DNA from: Gemmatimonadales bacterium
Lineage (GTDB): Bacteria > Gemmatimonadota > Gemmatimonadetes > Palauibacterales > Palauibacteraceae
Length of the DNA: 43,797 bases
Reading direction: 5' to 3'
Assembly: GCA_009840115.1 (NCBI GenBank)
Contig: VXOJ01000056.1
Coordinates: 1-43,797 of the forward strand
This document shows positions 15,215 to 24,062 of this stretch, in pieces. The notes beneath the pieces are model-generated. The model searched no databases. It was not told the origin of the DNA and saw only the letters and a program-made list of their open reading frames with translations. A program made the position numbers and the translations under genes. Position 1 is the first letter of the stretch, and each line of letters begins with the position of its first letter.

Positions 15215-16825
15215 GTGGGCAAAACCGACGACAGCCGGATGGGCGCGCTCGTCGCCGAACTGCGCGAGCTCGAAGCCCGGGTCCAGCGCGGCGGCGGGGA
15301 AGAGCGCGTGGCCCGCCAGCACGCCCAGGGCAAGCTCACGGCGCGCGAGCGGGTCGACCTCCTCATCGACGAAGGCGGCGGGTTCCTCGAGATCGGCCTC
15401 CTCATCGCGCACGACCGGTACGACGGCAAGGCGCCGGCCGCCGGCGTCGTCACCGGGGTGGGCGAGGTCTGCGGGCGCGAGGTCGTCATCGTCGCGAACG
15501 ACCAGACGGTGAAGGCCGGGAGCTGGTGGCCCGAGACGATCACGAAGATCCTGCGGGCGCAGGAGATCGCGATGCGATGCCGCGTGCCGATCGTCTATCT
15601 CGTGGACTCGGCCGGCGTGAACCTGCCGTATCAGGGCGGGGTCTTCCCGGGACAGTACGGCGCCAGCCGCATCTTCTACTACAACTCGATCATGCGACAC
15701 TACCTCGAGGTGCCGCAGATCTCCGCCGTGATGGGCCAGTGCATCGCGGGGGGCGCCTACCTTCCCGCCCTTTCGGACGTGATCGTAATGGTCGAGGGGA
15801 CGAGCTTCATGGGTCTCGGCGGGCCGAACCTGGTGAAGGGGGCGACGGGGCAGGAGGTCGAGGCCGAGGAACTCGGCGGGGCGCTCATGCACAACCGCGT
15901 GAGCGGCGTGGCGCACTACCGGGTGGAGGACGACCGCGCGTGCATCGAGAAGGTGCGCGCGCTCGTCGCCGGACTCCCCGCCGGCCTGCGCCCGGACCCC
16001 GCCATCGAAGCGCGGGACGCGGCGCGCGGCGCGGCGGAGGCCTACGCGCTCCTGCCCGGCGACCACCGCCAGCCCTTCGACATGGAGGCGGTCCTCGAGA
16101 CGATCCTCGACGAGGGTCCGTTCGAGGAGTTCCAGGCCGACCGCGCGCCGGAGATGCTCACGGGAACGGGGCACATCGACGGTTTCCGGGTGGGCGTCAT
16201 CGCGAACCGGCGGGGCATGTTCCGGGGCGAGGCCGGCGAACCGCCGAAGTTCGGCGGCATCGTGTACCCGGAGAGCGCGGAGAAGGTGGCGTACTTCATG
16301 GACCTGTACGACCGGCACGACACGCCGCTCCTCTTCGTGCAGGACGTGAGCGGGTTCATGGTCGGGCCGCAGGCGGAGCAGTCCGGGATCATCCGGGCGG
16401 GCGCGCGCATGGTCGAGTCGATGGCGACGGCCCGCGTGCCCAAGATCGTGCTCACGGTCAACCACGCGAGCGGGGCGGGGTACTACGCGATGGCGGCGCA
16501 GGGGTTCGATCCCGACTTCATCTTCACGTGGCCGACGGGGCGGATGGGGGTGATGGAAGGGGAGGCCGCCGTACAGGCCGCGTTCGGACGCAAGCTGGAA
16601 GAGGCGGCGGACGGAGAACTGGACGAGGAGACGGCGGCGGCGATCGAACGGACGCGGGAGAACTACGAGGAGCAGCTCGATGCGAAATACGCGGCGGCGC
16701 GCGGCTTCGTGGACGCGATCCTGACCCCGGAGGACACGCGGGCGGTGCTGTCGCTCGCGCTCCGCTGCTCCCTCGGCAACCCGGGGCCTCACCTCGGACC
16801 CTTCACCCTCCCGGACAGCCTGTGA
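15215..16825 (+). CDS. Acyl-CoA carboxylase beta (carboxyltransferase) subunit
   Basis: A protein of about 536 residues with two crotonase-like carboxyltransferase halves. Features of the methylcrotonyl/geranyl-CoA type include KLTARERVDLLID, SAGVNLPYQGGVFPG, GRIFYYNS-like (SRIFYYNSIM), MGQCIAGGAYLPALSD, LGGPNLVKGATGQEVEAEELGGA and, in the second half, FVQDVSGFMVG and NHASGAGYYAM. It transfers CO2 from carboxybiotin to an acyl-CoA. No biotin carboxylase or carrier subunit is in the window. With AtuA downstream, a geranyl- or methylcrotonyl-CoA carboxylase role is likely. GTG at 15215 is chosen for its spacing to the previous stop; ATG at 15239 also fits. The open frame upstream of this has no family similarity. 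Confidence 0.87.
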   Translation: MGKTDDSRMGALVAELRELEARVQRGGGEERVARQHAQGKLTARERVDLLIDEGGGFLEIGLLIAHDRYDGKAPAAGVVTGVGEVCGREVVIVANDQTVKAGSWWPETITKILRAQEIAMRCRVPIVYLVDSAGVNLPYQGGVFPGQYGASRIFYYNSIMRHYLEVPQISAVMGQCIAGGAYLPALSDVIVMVEGTSFMGLGGPNLVKGATGQEVEAEELGGALMHNRVSGVAHYRVEDDRACIEKVRALVAGLPAGLRPDPAIEARDAARGAAEAYALLPGDHRQPFDMEAVLETILDEGPFEEFQADRAPEMLTGTGHIDGFRVGVIANRRGMFRGEAGEPPKFGGIVYPESAEKVAYFMDLYDRHDTPLLFVQDVSGFMVGPQAEQSGIIRAGARMVESMATARVPKIVLTVNHASGAGYYAMAAQGFDPDFIFTWPTGRMGVMEGEAAVQAAFGRKLEEAADGELDEETAAAIERTRENYEEQLDAKYAAARGFVDAILTPEDTRAVLSLALRCSLGNPGPHLGPFTLPDSL

Positions 16826-18291
16826 ACGCGCAGCCCGTGGCGCCGGAAGCCCTGCTCGAAGAGGCGTCCGCCGCGGTGGGACTCGAAGAACGGCCGCTCC
16901 CGGCCCGTACCCGGCGCGACGGCGGCCGCCGGGTGCGCGTCGCCTCCGGGCAGGGGTTCTGGGGGGACTGGCAGGAGGCGCCCAAGCTGCAGGTGCGGCG
17001 CGGATCGATCGACTACCTGATGCTCGACTACCTGGCCGAGATCACGATGTCGATCATGCAGAAGCAGCGGGACCGGAACCCGGACGCCGGCTACGCGCGC
17101 GACTTCGTGCCCCTGATGGACGACCTCATCCACGACCTGCTCGAGAAGGAGATCCGCGTGGTCTCGAACGCGGGCGGCGTGAACCCGGAGGGGTGCCGGG
17201 CCGAACTCGGGTTCGCGTTCGCGGACGAGTCGCTGCCGCGCCGGCCCCGGGTGGCGGTGATCACGGGCGACGACCTGATGGACTCCCTCGACGACCTCCT
17301 CGCGGCGGGACACGAACTCCGGCACATGGAGACGGGCGAGCCGCTCTCCACCGTACGCGACCGGGTGGCCGCGGCGAACGCGTACCTCGGCGCCGAACCG
17401 ATCATCGAGGCGCTGCGGCAGGAGGCGGACATCGTCGTGGCCGGGCGCTCGACGGACACGGCGCTCACCTACGCGCCGCTCATGCACGAGTTCTCGTGGC
17501 CGGACGACGACTGGGACCGGCTCGCGCACGGCGTCGTCGCCGGACACATCAACGAATGCGGCTGCCAGGCCTCCGGCGGGAACTCGCTCGTCGACTGGCG
17601 GGAGATCGACCTCACGCTGCCGGGCTATCCCATCGTCGAAGCGGAAGAGAACGGGACCTTCGTGGTGACGAAGCACCCGGGGCTCGGCGGGCGGGTGACG
17701 TGGGAGACGGTCGCGGAACAGGTCCTGTACGAACTCGGCGACCCGACGGAATACATCACGCCGGACGTGATCGCGGACTTCTCCACCATCCGCCTCCGCG
17801 ATCTGGGCAGGGACCGGGTCCGGGTCGACGGCGTGGCCGGCCGCTCGCGCACGGACAAGCTCAAGGTCTCCATCGCGTACCACGACGGCTTCAAGGCGGT
17901 GGGCGCTCTGACGTACGCCTGGCCCGACGCGGTGGACAAGGCGCGGCGCGCGGACGAGATCCTCCGGGGTCGCCTGCGGCACCTGGGGCTCGAGTTCGAC
18001 GAGATCCGAACGGAGATCGTCGGCGCGGGCGCGTGTCACGGGCCGCTGGCGGGCGCCCCCTCCGACGACCTGCCCGAGGTCACGCTGCGGGTCGGCGTCC
18101 GCAGTCCGGACCGCCACGCCGTGTCGCGCTTCAGCCGGGAGATCGCGCCCCTCATCCTCGCGGGCCCCCCCACCGTCACCGGCTTCGCCGGCGGGCGCCC
18201 CCGCGTGCAGGAGGTCGTCGCCTACTGGCCCGCCCTCATCGACCGCGGCGTCGTGGAGGCGAACGTGCAAGTGGAGACGATGGAGCTGTGA
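16822..18291 (+). CDS. atuA: AtuA-family protein (acyclic terpene utilisation)
   Basis: A 489-residue protein matching the AtuA family named from the citronellol/geraniol pathway of Pseudomonas. Conserved stretches include VRVASGQGFWGDW near residue 33, DYLAEITMSIMQKQ, VSNAGGVNPEGC, VAGRSTDTALTYAPLMHEF, GHINECGCQASGGN and VTGFAGGRP near the end. The biochemical role of AtuA is not established. GTG start overlapping the carboxylase stop (GTGA) shows coupled translation, and the next gene encodes the small domain that usually accompanies AtuA. The short Ala/Glu-rich lead (1-30) is not part of the conserved core. Confidence 0.88.
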   Translation: MNAQPVAPEALLEEASAAVGLEERPLPARTRRDGGRRVRVASGQGFWGDWQEAPKLQVRRGSIDYLMLDYLAEITMSIMQKQRDRNPDAGYARDFVPLMDDLIHDLLEKEIRVVSNAGGVNPEGCRAELGFAFADESLPRRPRVAVITGDDLMDSLDDLLAAGHELRHMETGEPLSTVRDRVAAANAYLGAEPIIEALRQEADIVVAGRSTDTALTYAPLMHEFSWPDDDWDRLAHGVVAGHINECGCQASGGNSLVDWREIDLTLPGYPIVEAEENGTFVVTKHPGLGGRVTWETVAEQVLYELGDPTEYITPDVIADFSTIRLRDLGRDRVRVDGVAGRSRTDKLKVSIAYHDGFKAVGALTYAWPDAVDKARRADEILRGRLRHLGLEFDEIRTEIVGAGACHGPLAGAPSDDLPEVTLRVGVRSPDRHAVSRFSREIAPLILAGPPTVTGFAGGRPRVQEVVAYWPALIDRGVVEANVQVETMEL

Positions 18292-18626
18292 GAGTGCAAC
18301 TGAGGGAGATCGCGTTCGCCCGCTCGGGCGACAAGGGAGACACGGCGAACGTGGGTCTCATCGCTTTTCGACCGTCCATCTATCCGGTATTGGTGAAGGA
18401 AGTTACATCAGAACGTGTGAAGTATCACTTCAAGGGAATCTGCGAAGGCGAGGTCGAGCGGTTCGAGCTTCCCAACCTGCGCGCGCTCAACTTCCTCCTC
18501 CACCGCTCGCTGGGAGGGGGCGGCACCGTATCGCTCATGCTCGATGCCCAGGGGAAGACGTTCGCCACCGCCCTGCTGAGGATGGAGATCGACGTGCCGG
18601 ACCACCTCCTGAACCGGGCCGACTGA
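18288..18626 (+). CDS. AtuA-like small (ferredoxin-fold) protein
   Basis: A 112-residue protein beginning MRVQLREIAFARSGDKGDTANVGLIAF, the hallmark of the AtuA-associated C-terminal domain, which in many genomes is fused to AtuA or encoded just after it. The LPNLRALNFLLHRSLGGGG block near the middle is also typical. GTG start overlaps the atuA stop (GTGA), so the two products probably form one complex. No catalytic residue can be assigned. Parts of 18360-18430 are less GC-rich than the neighbours, but family similarity continues across them. Confidence 0.82.
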   Translation: MRVQLREIAFARSGDKGDTANVGLIAFRPSIYPVLVKEVTSERVKYHFKGICEGEVERFELPNLRALNFLLHRSLGGGGTVSLMLDAQGKTFATALLRMEIDVPDHLLNRAD

Positions 18627-18650
18627 GGCCGGCTCCCACCCGAGAGGCTC

Positions 18651-19424
18651 ATGTTCGAATACCTCGAGATCGAGATCGACGAGCGGACCGGCGTGAACCG
18701 GATCCATCTCGACCGCGCGGAACGCCGCAACGCGCTGAGCGGGGCGCTCGTCGCGGAGATGAAGGAGGCGCTCGCGCTCGCGGAGGCGGACGCCCGGGTG
18801 CGCGTGATCGGGATCGGAGGGCGTGGCCCGGACTTCTGCGCGGGCGCCGACCTGGCGGAGGTGCAGGCCTCGGTCGAGGAGGGGGTCATGGCCAGCCTGC
18901 GGGAGGCGGAAGCGCTGGGCGAACTCTTCACGCTCCTGAGGAAGCTCTCGAAGCCGGTCGTCGCGATCGTGCACGGCCGGGCGCTGGCGGGCGGGTGCGG
19001 CCTGGCGACGGCGTGTGACCTCGTGCTCGCGGCGGAGAGCGCCCGCTTCGGCTACCCGGAGGTGCGGCTCGGGTTCGTGCCCGCGATGGTGACGGCGATC
19101 CTGCGCCGGAACCTCGGGGAGAAGCGTGCCTTCGAGTTGATGTCGCTCGGGGACACGATCGATGCGGCGGAGGCGTCGCGGCTGGGCCTCGTGAACCGGA
19201 TCTACGCGGACGCGGAGTTCGATGCGGAGAGCGCCGCCTTCCTGGCCAAACTCGCGGGGCGGAGCGCGTCCGCGCTCGCGCTCACGAAAAAGCTGCTGTA
19301 CGGCACGGAGGGGCAGAGCTTCGAGGCGGCGGTGGCCACCGGCGCGCGTGTGAACGCGCTCGCCCGCATGACGGACGACTGCCAGGCGGGGATCCGCCGG
19401 TTCCTGAAAGGGGAGCGAGCATGA
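18651..19424 (+). CDS. Enoyl-CoA hydratase/isomerase (methylglutaconyl-CoA hydratase-like)
   Basis: A 257-residue crotonase. DRAERRNALSGALV and CAGADLAEV form the CoA and oxyanion site, and the GRALAGGCGLATACD helix and FGYPEVRLGFVPAM follow. The second catalytic Glu (PEV) is present, while the first, usually in GGGCELA, is Gly here (GGCGLATAC). That pattern is seen in hydratases of branched-chain and terpene pathways and in some isomerases. Position after the carboxylase and AtuA genes suggests hydration of a glutaconyl-type CoA ester. The stop overlaps the next start (ATGA). Confidence 0.88.
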   Translation: MFEYLEIEIDERTGVNRIHLDRAERRNALSGALVAEMKEALALAEADARVRVIGIGGRGPDFCAGADLAEVQASVEEGVMASLREAEALGELFTLLRKLSKPVVAIVHGRALAGGCGLATACDLVLAAESARFGYPEVRLGFVPAMVTAILRRNLGEKRAFELMSLGDTIDAAEASRLGLVNRIYADAEFDAESAAFLAKLAGRSASALALTKKLLYGTEGQSFEAAVATGARVNALARMTDDCQAGIRRFLKGERA

Positions 19425-20107
19425 GCGAGAACGGCGTGGCTTCGGCGGTGGGGTCGGCCTTCCCGTGGCGGGTCGGGGCGCTTGGCGCCGGCGCGTCGGG
19501 CATCGTCCTCCTCGCGACGGACGGGGCGCCGCTCACGCTCGCCGTCCTCCTGCTCATCGCGGCGCTCGCCTCGGCGGGCGTGCTCCTGGGCGGCGGCGCG
19601 CACGGCGCCGCGGTCGAAGGCCGGCTCGACCTGAGCGCCCGCCTCGGCCTCGGACTGCTCGGCGGACTCCTCGGCGCCGCGGTCTCCGCCGCGGCCCGCA
19701 CGGTCGTGGCGACGTTCGGCTCCATCGGAGCGGTGAGCATGGGACTGACCTCGGGGTGGACGGGGGCGGAATTCCTGTCGCACCTCGGAAGCGGCGCGGT
19801 CTGGGGTCTCATGCTCGGCGTGCTCTACACCTACCTGTCCGGCTCGCCCGCCGCCCGCGGCGCGACCTTCGCGCTGGCGCCGACCCTCTACGTCGTCATC
19901 CGGCTCGGCCTCGGCGAGCCCGCGCTGGACTTCGCGCGGGGGGACCTCCCGCTGGTGTCCGCGCTCGCGCTCTACGCCGGGCGGGGCGTGTTCGCCGTCT
20001 TCTCCATCCTCGCCGTGAACGTGCTGTGGGGGGCGATCGCCGGCGCGACGCTGGGCTGGGGCGAAGCGGGCGACGAGACCCCGGTCGCCCGCCCGATCGA
20101 CGAATGA
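19421..20107 (+). CDS. Membrane protein of unknown function
   Basis: A 228-residue Gly/Ala/Leu-rich protein that I do not recognise. About six hydrophobic helices are visible: near residues 19-34, 40-58, 74-92, 121-141, 148-162 and 184-210. The loops are short and there is no signal-type N-terminus or known motif. It is translationally coupled to the enoyl-CoA hydratase upstream (ATGA) and to a small membrane protein downstream (ATGA), so it belongs to the same transcript, but its part in the pathway cannot be read from the sequence. Confidence 0.65.
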   Translation: MSENGVASAVGSAFPWRVGALGAGASGIVLLATDGAPLTLAVLLLIAALASAGVLLGGGAHGAAVEGRLDLSARLGLGLLGGLLGAAVSAAARTVVATFGSIGAVSMGLTSGWTGAEFLSHLGSGAVWGLMLGVLYTYLSGSPAARGATFALAPTLYVVIRLGLGEPALDFARGDLPLVSALALYAGRGVFAVFSILAVNVLWGAIAGATLGWGEAGDETPVARPIDE

Positions 20108-20310
20108 TCGCCGGTCGCGGGCCGGACGACGGGACGGAGGCGTCGACGGCGGGCCGCGACTGGTGGCTGCGGCTGCAGATCGGTCTCGGTCTGGCCGGGG
20201 GCGCGACGTGGCTCATCGGCGCGCTCACGGAGCAGGACTTCGTGGCCGGCGCCGGCTGCGGCCTCCTCGTCGCCGCCGTCGTCCTCCGCCTGGGGCGCAC
20301 GAGAGCCTGA
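20104..20310 (+). CDS. Small two-helix membrane protein
   Basis: A 68-residue frame beginning MIAGRGPDDGTEAS, with two hydrophobic stretches (LQIGLGLAGGATWLIGALT and FVAGAGCGLLVAAVVLRL) and a basic C-terminus (GRTRA). Its ATG overlaps the previous stop (ATGA), which supports its reality despite its size. No family recognised. Confidence 0.5.
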   Translation: MIAGRGPDDGTEASTAGRDWWLRLQIGLGLAGGATWLIGALTEQDFVAGAGCGLLVAAVVLRLGRTRA

Positions 20311-20360
20311 CCCGGCCCCCGGGGTTGATCCCGCGTTGACCGCGCGGCGGATCGAGGGGT

Positions 20361-21695
20361 ATGAATGCCGACGACAGCACCGCCTCGGGCCGCCCCGTGG
20401 CCACCCTCGGCGACGCGCGCGACCTCCTGCGGGACCGGTTCGGGTACGACGACTTCCGTCCGGCCCAGTCGCGCGTGGTGGAAGCCGTGCTCAGCGGCCG
20501 GGACACCCTCGCGGTGCTTCCGACGGGCTTCGGCAAGTCCGTGTGTTTCCAGATCCCCGCGCTGTTGCGTCCGCGCGCGACGCTCGTCGTTTCGCCGCTC
20601 ATCTCGCTCATCGAGGACCAGGTCGCCGGGGCCGCGCGCCGAGGCATGCGAGTGCTCGGCTGGACGAGCGCCACGCCGCGGGGGGAGGTGGACGAAGCCC
20701 TGGAGCGCGCCCGGCGCGGCGAACTCGACCTCCTGTACCTGGCGCCCGAGCGCCTGGAGAACCGGGCCGTCTGCGATCGCCTGCGCGAAGCCGGCGTGGC
20801 GGGCATCGCGGTGGACGAGGCGCACTGCGTTTCCCAGTGGGGGCACGACTTCCGTCCGTCGTACCTGCGGATCGGACGCGCGAGGGAGAGGCTGGGCCGC
20901 CCGCCGCTGACGGCCCTCACGGCCACCGCGACGTGGCGCGCACGGCGCGAGATCGAGCGGTTCCTGCGCATGGAAGGGGCGATCCGCATCTTCGTGCCCG
21001 CGAACCGTCCGAACCTGCGCTACTCCGTGGAGGTCGCCCCGGATACGCGCGAGGCCTGGCGGTGCGTGCGGCGCGAGGTGGCGGCGTGCCGGGGGGCGTC
21101 GGCGGTCGTCTACGCGCGCACCCGGGGACTGAGCGCGCAGCTGGCGATCGCGCTCTCGAGGACGGGCGTGCCCAGCGCGCCGTACCATGCGCGTCTGCCG
21201 ATCGAGCGGCGCCAGGCGACCCAGCGGGGCTTCCTGGACGGGAGCATTCGCGTGGTCTGCGCCACGACCGCGTTCGGCATGGGGATCGACCACCCGCAGG
21301 TGCGCCTCGTCGCGCATCTCGGCGCCCCGTCGTCGCTGGAGGAGTACGTCCAGGAAGCGGGTCGCGCCGGCCGGGACGGCGAACCGGCGCGCTGCGCGAT
21401 GGTCGCGATCCGCGAGAGTCGCCGCCGCGCCCTTCCGTTCGGCCGGCGCGAGCGCCCCCGGCCGGGCAGCCCGCCGCCCGGCTCCGACCGCGCCGCCGCC
21501 CACGCCGAACGGCGCGCCGCCATGCGAGCCTACATCGAAACCGCCGCCTGCCGCCGGGCGGCCATCGCCGCCTACTTCGGCGAACCCGCTCCGGTCTGCG
21601 ACGGCTGCGACAACTGCGACCGCGACCGGGCCGCCCCCCGCCGCGACCCCGGCGCGAGCGTCAGAACGACCAGGACACGCCGAGGATGGCGATGA
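20361..21695 (+). CDS. recQ: RecQ-family DNA helicase, short form
   Basis: A 444-residue ATP-dependent 3'-5' DNA helicase core. Motifs: FRPAQ (motif 0), LPTGFGKS (Walker A, 53-60), DEAHC (152-156), LTATAT (186-191), FGMGIDHPQVR and QEAGRAGRDG (331-340). The zinc-binding cysteines are C397, C413, C416 and C419 (DGCDNC). The winged-helix RQC part and the HRDC domain of long RecQ proteins are absent: the protein ends about 25 residues after the last cysteine in a basic tail. Its last 35 nt overlap the 3' end of the convergent receptor gene. Probably functions in recombination or fork repair, perhaps as an accessory copy. Confidence 0.9.
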   Translation: MNADDSTASGRPVATLGDARDLLRDRFGYDDFRPAQSRVVEAVLSGRDTLAVLPTGFGKSVCFQIPALLRPRATLVVSPLISLIEDQVAGAARRGMRVLGWTSATPRGEVDEALERARRGELDLLYLAPERLENRAVCDRLREAGVAGIAVDEAHCVSQWGHDFRPSYLRIGRARERLGRPPLTALTATATWRARREIERFLRMEGAIRIFVPANRPNLRYSVEVAPDTREAWRCVRREVAACRGASAVVYARTRGLSAQLAIALSRTGVPSAPYHARLPIERRQATQRGFLDGSIRVVCATTAFGMGIDHPQVRLVAHLGAPSSLEEYVQEAGRAGRDGEPARCAMVAIRESRRRALPFGRRERPRPGSPPPGSDRAAAHAERRAAMRAYIETAACRRAAIAAYFGEPAPVCDGCDNCDRDRAAPRRDPGASVRTTRTRRGWR

Positions 21696-23985
21696 CGGGG
21701 AGGGAAGCGAGCGGGGCGGGACGCGTGAGCGGCTGGTCCGACGTCGTCTGGTAGAAGAGCGCGTCCCGGCGGTCCAGCGCGTTGAGCACCCGCACGTACG
21801 GGGCGATCACGACGGACGAGCGGCCGATGCTCGCGACCCAGCGTCGCGAAATCTCCGCGTCGACCCGCAGATACGCGTCGTCCGGCGCCCCGGACAGCAC
21901 CGGCAGCGGATCGTCACCGCTTGGCGCGTCCTTCTCCTCGCGCCCCCCCGTCACGGACGTGAAGGACAGGCCGGCCCCGTACGCGAGCCGGATCCCGAAG
22001 TCGAACTCGCGCACGCCCGAGGAGAGCCCGCCGCTCAGGAGTTGCCGGCCCACGAACGGGGTCTCCTCGTCCGGGTCGGTCGTCGACACGAACGCGATCG
22101 AGTAGCCGATCCAGCCTCGGACCGGACCCTCCTTCGCCTGCAGCCACAGATCTCCGCCCCAGGAGTAGAGCTGGTTGGCGTCGGGGAGATCGTCGAAGGA
22201 CTTGAGGTAGCTTTCGACGCCGACATCGACGCCGTTCTCGAGCGAGTTCTCGAATCCGACCACCAAATGGGAGGCGCCCGCGATACTGGACCCCGGCGTC
22301 GACGGCGGGATGTAGTCGGGGTCCAGCGTAGGGAGGAAGCCGCCGATGGTGGGTCCGGTGAGGTCTCCCGAGAGGATGGACTCGGGTCCGCGCAGCACCT
22401 GATAGAACCTCCCGGCGGAGACGCGGACATCCGCCGCCTCCGTCACGTGCCAGGTGACGGTGCCCCGGGGCGCGAACTTCGCGCGGCGGGAGGGGGCGAA
22501 ATAGCTGGTCCGAAATCCCCCCCTCACCTCGACTTCGGGGGCCACCTCCCAGATGGCCTCGCCCCAGCCGGCCACCACGTCGGCGCGCCGCACCGCGTGG
22601 GTCACGTCGTGCGCCGTTCGGCCGCCGAGTACGGTCCGCCGGTCCACCACCGTCTCGTACGAGTCGAAGCCGCCGCCCGCGGCCCAGCGGATTTCGCGGC
22701 CTCCCGACTCGAACAGCGCCTCGGCGCGGGTCCGGACGGTCCGTGCGATGGCGTCCGCGAACGAGACCTCGAAGTCCAGTTCCTTGTCCCGCGGCAACGG
22801 CAGGCCCGTGCCGAACCGCCCGTGGGCGCCCCGCAGGGTGAACGTGCCGTCGGCCAGCGGAACGCGATAGCTCGCCGACCCCGCCAGGTTGCCCCAGTAG
22901 GCCGACTCCACGGCCCCGGCGTCCTCGAGCCGGCCGATGTCGAGCAGCACGGACTCTCGGTTCCAGAACCCGGTGGCCGTGAACTTCCCGGTCCCCAGGC
23001 GATAGTCGAGCCGGCCCAGGAGGTCGCCGTACCCGTAGGGCATCTCGTGCTCGTTCGTGATGATCGGATAGCCGAGTCCGTGAAGCGCCCGGCCGCTGAG
23101 GAGCACCCGCCCCGCGGGTCCGATTGGTCCCTCCGCCCGCAGGGTGCCACCCAGCAGGTCGGCCGCGCCGGCGACGCGGAACCTCTCCGCGTCTCCCTCC
23201 CGGATCTTGAGGTCGAGGACGTAGGAGAGTCCCCCGTCGTAGCGGGCCGGCGTGCCTCCGATGTAAAGAGCCGCTTCGTCGAGCACGCCGTCCGGGAAGG
23301 CGTCGAGGAGTCCGCTGAGGTGGAACGGCGCGTAGACCGGCGCGCCATCGAGCAGCACGAGCTTCAGGTCCGACGCGGCGCCCCGCACGTAGAGCACGCT
23401 GGTCGGATCCGCGGGATCGATGCCGGTTTCATCCAGCGTCAGACCCGCCTCCGCCACGCCCGGAGATGAATCCAGCGCGCGGAGTTCCGTTTCTCCCTCC
23501 TCCCGGAACCCGCCGCGGGTGAGGCCCGGAGCGGGCAGCCGCCGCGCGAGGATGTGGGCGAACAGGCTCGGCATCGCGACGGGCCGCCGCTCCAGAGCCA
23601 GGTCGAGCGGGACGTCGCCGCCCGCCGGTACCAGGACGCTGGCGGCGAGCGGGTCGCGATCCAGCGCCCGCGCAATGAGGTGGATGGGGCCCGCGGGAAG
23701 CCCTTCCGCCCGGTAGAAGCCGTCGTCGTCCGTGACGAGGAACCAGGAAAACGCGGGGAAGCGGATTTCCACCGAAGCGGCCGCGATCGGGGTCTGGGAT
23801 TCGGCGCGCAGCACGCGGCCGAAGACGGCGCCGACAACCGGCGCATCTTCCGAAGAGGGGGGCGGCGGGGGATCCTGAGCGAGAACCGGCGGAGCGAAGA
23901 GGCAGGTCGAAACCGGGCCGAGGAGCAGGGCGAATCGCCACCGGTGGGAGACGGGCCCCGACCTTCGGTACATGGGCTTCGTCAT
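21661..23985 (-). CDS. TonB-dependent outer-membrane receptor with carboxypeptidase-like N-domain
   Basis: A 774-residue protein with a signal sequence ending PPVLAQ, then a carboxypeptidase-regulatory-like beta-sandwich (GAVFGRVLRAESQTPIAAASVEIRF to about residue 115). A plug follows, with SVLYVRGAASDLKLVLLDGAPVYAPFHLSGLLDAFPDGVL, then a beta-barrel of alternating aromatic strands ending in VSWSF, the terminal Phe expected for outer-membrane insertion. It imports a ligand with TonB energy; the ligand is unknown. ATG at 23985 chosen for GAGGGG about 11 nt upstream; an in-frame GTG lies at 23997. It follows a sigma/anti-sigma pair on the same strand, which suggests control by that pair. Confidence 0.88.
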   Translation of the reverse strand: MTKPMYRRSGPVSHRWRFALLLGPVSTCLFAPPVLAQDPPPPPSSEDAPVVGAVFGRVLRAESQTPIAAASVEIRFPAFSWFLVTDDDGFYRAEGLPAGPIHLIARALDRDPLAASVLVPAGGDVPLDLALERRPVAMPSLFAHILARRLPAPGLTRGGFREEGETELRALDSSPGVAEAGLTLDETGIDPADPTSVLYVRGAASDLKLVLLDGAPVYAPFHLSGLLDAFPDGVLDEAALYIGGTPARYDGGLSYVLDLKIREGDAERFRVAGAADLLGGTLRAEGPIGPAGRVLLSGRALHGLGYPIITNEHEMPYGYGDLLGRLDYRLGTGKFTATGFWNRESVLLDIGRLEDAGAVESAYWGNLAGSASYRVPLADGTFTLRGAHGRFGTGLPLPRDKELDFEVSFADAIARTVRTRAEALFESGGREIRWAAGGGFDSYETVVDRRTVLGGRTAHDVTHAVRRADVVAGWGEAIWEVAPEVEVRGGFRTSYFAPSRRAKFAPRGTVTWHVTEAADVRVSAGRFYQVLRGPESILSGDLTGPTIGGFLPTLDPDYIPPSTPGSSIAGASHLVVGFENSLENGVDVGVESYLKSFDDLPDANQLYSWGGDLWLQAKEGPVRGWIGYSIAFVSTTDPDEETPFVGRQLLSGGLSSGVREFDFGIRLAYGAGLSFTSVTGGREEKDAPSGDDPLPVLSGAPDDAYLRVDAEISRRWVASIGRSSVVIAPYVRVLNALDRRDALFYQTTSDQPLTRPAPLASLPVIAILGVSWSF

Positions 23986-24062
23986 CCCGGGATCCACCCC
24001 TCGAGGCTAGCGGTCCGTCAGGTCACCGTCATCCGCCGCGGCGGCGTCCGTTACCTGCGCTG

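Noticed and set aside
15526..16821. Extended start for atuA
   Set aside because: It would lie wholly inside the carboxylase gene; the GTG at 16822 overlaps the previous stop and precedes the conserved core.
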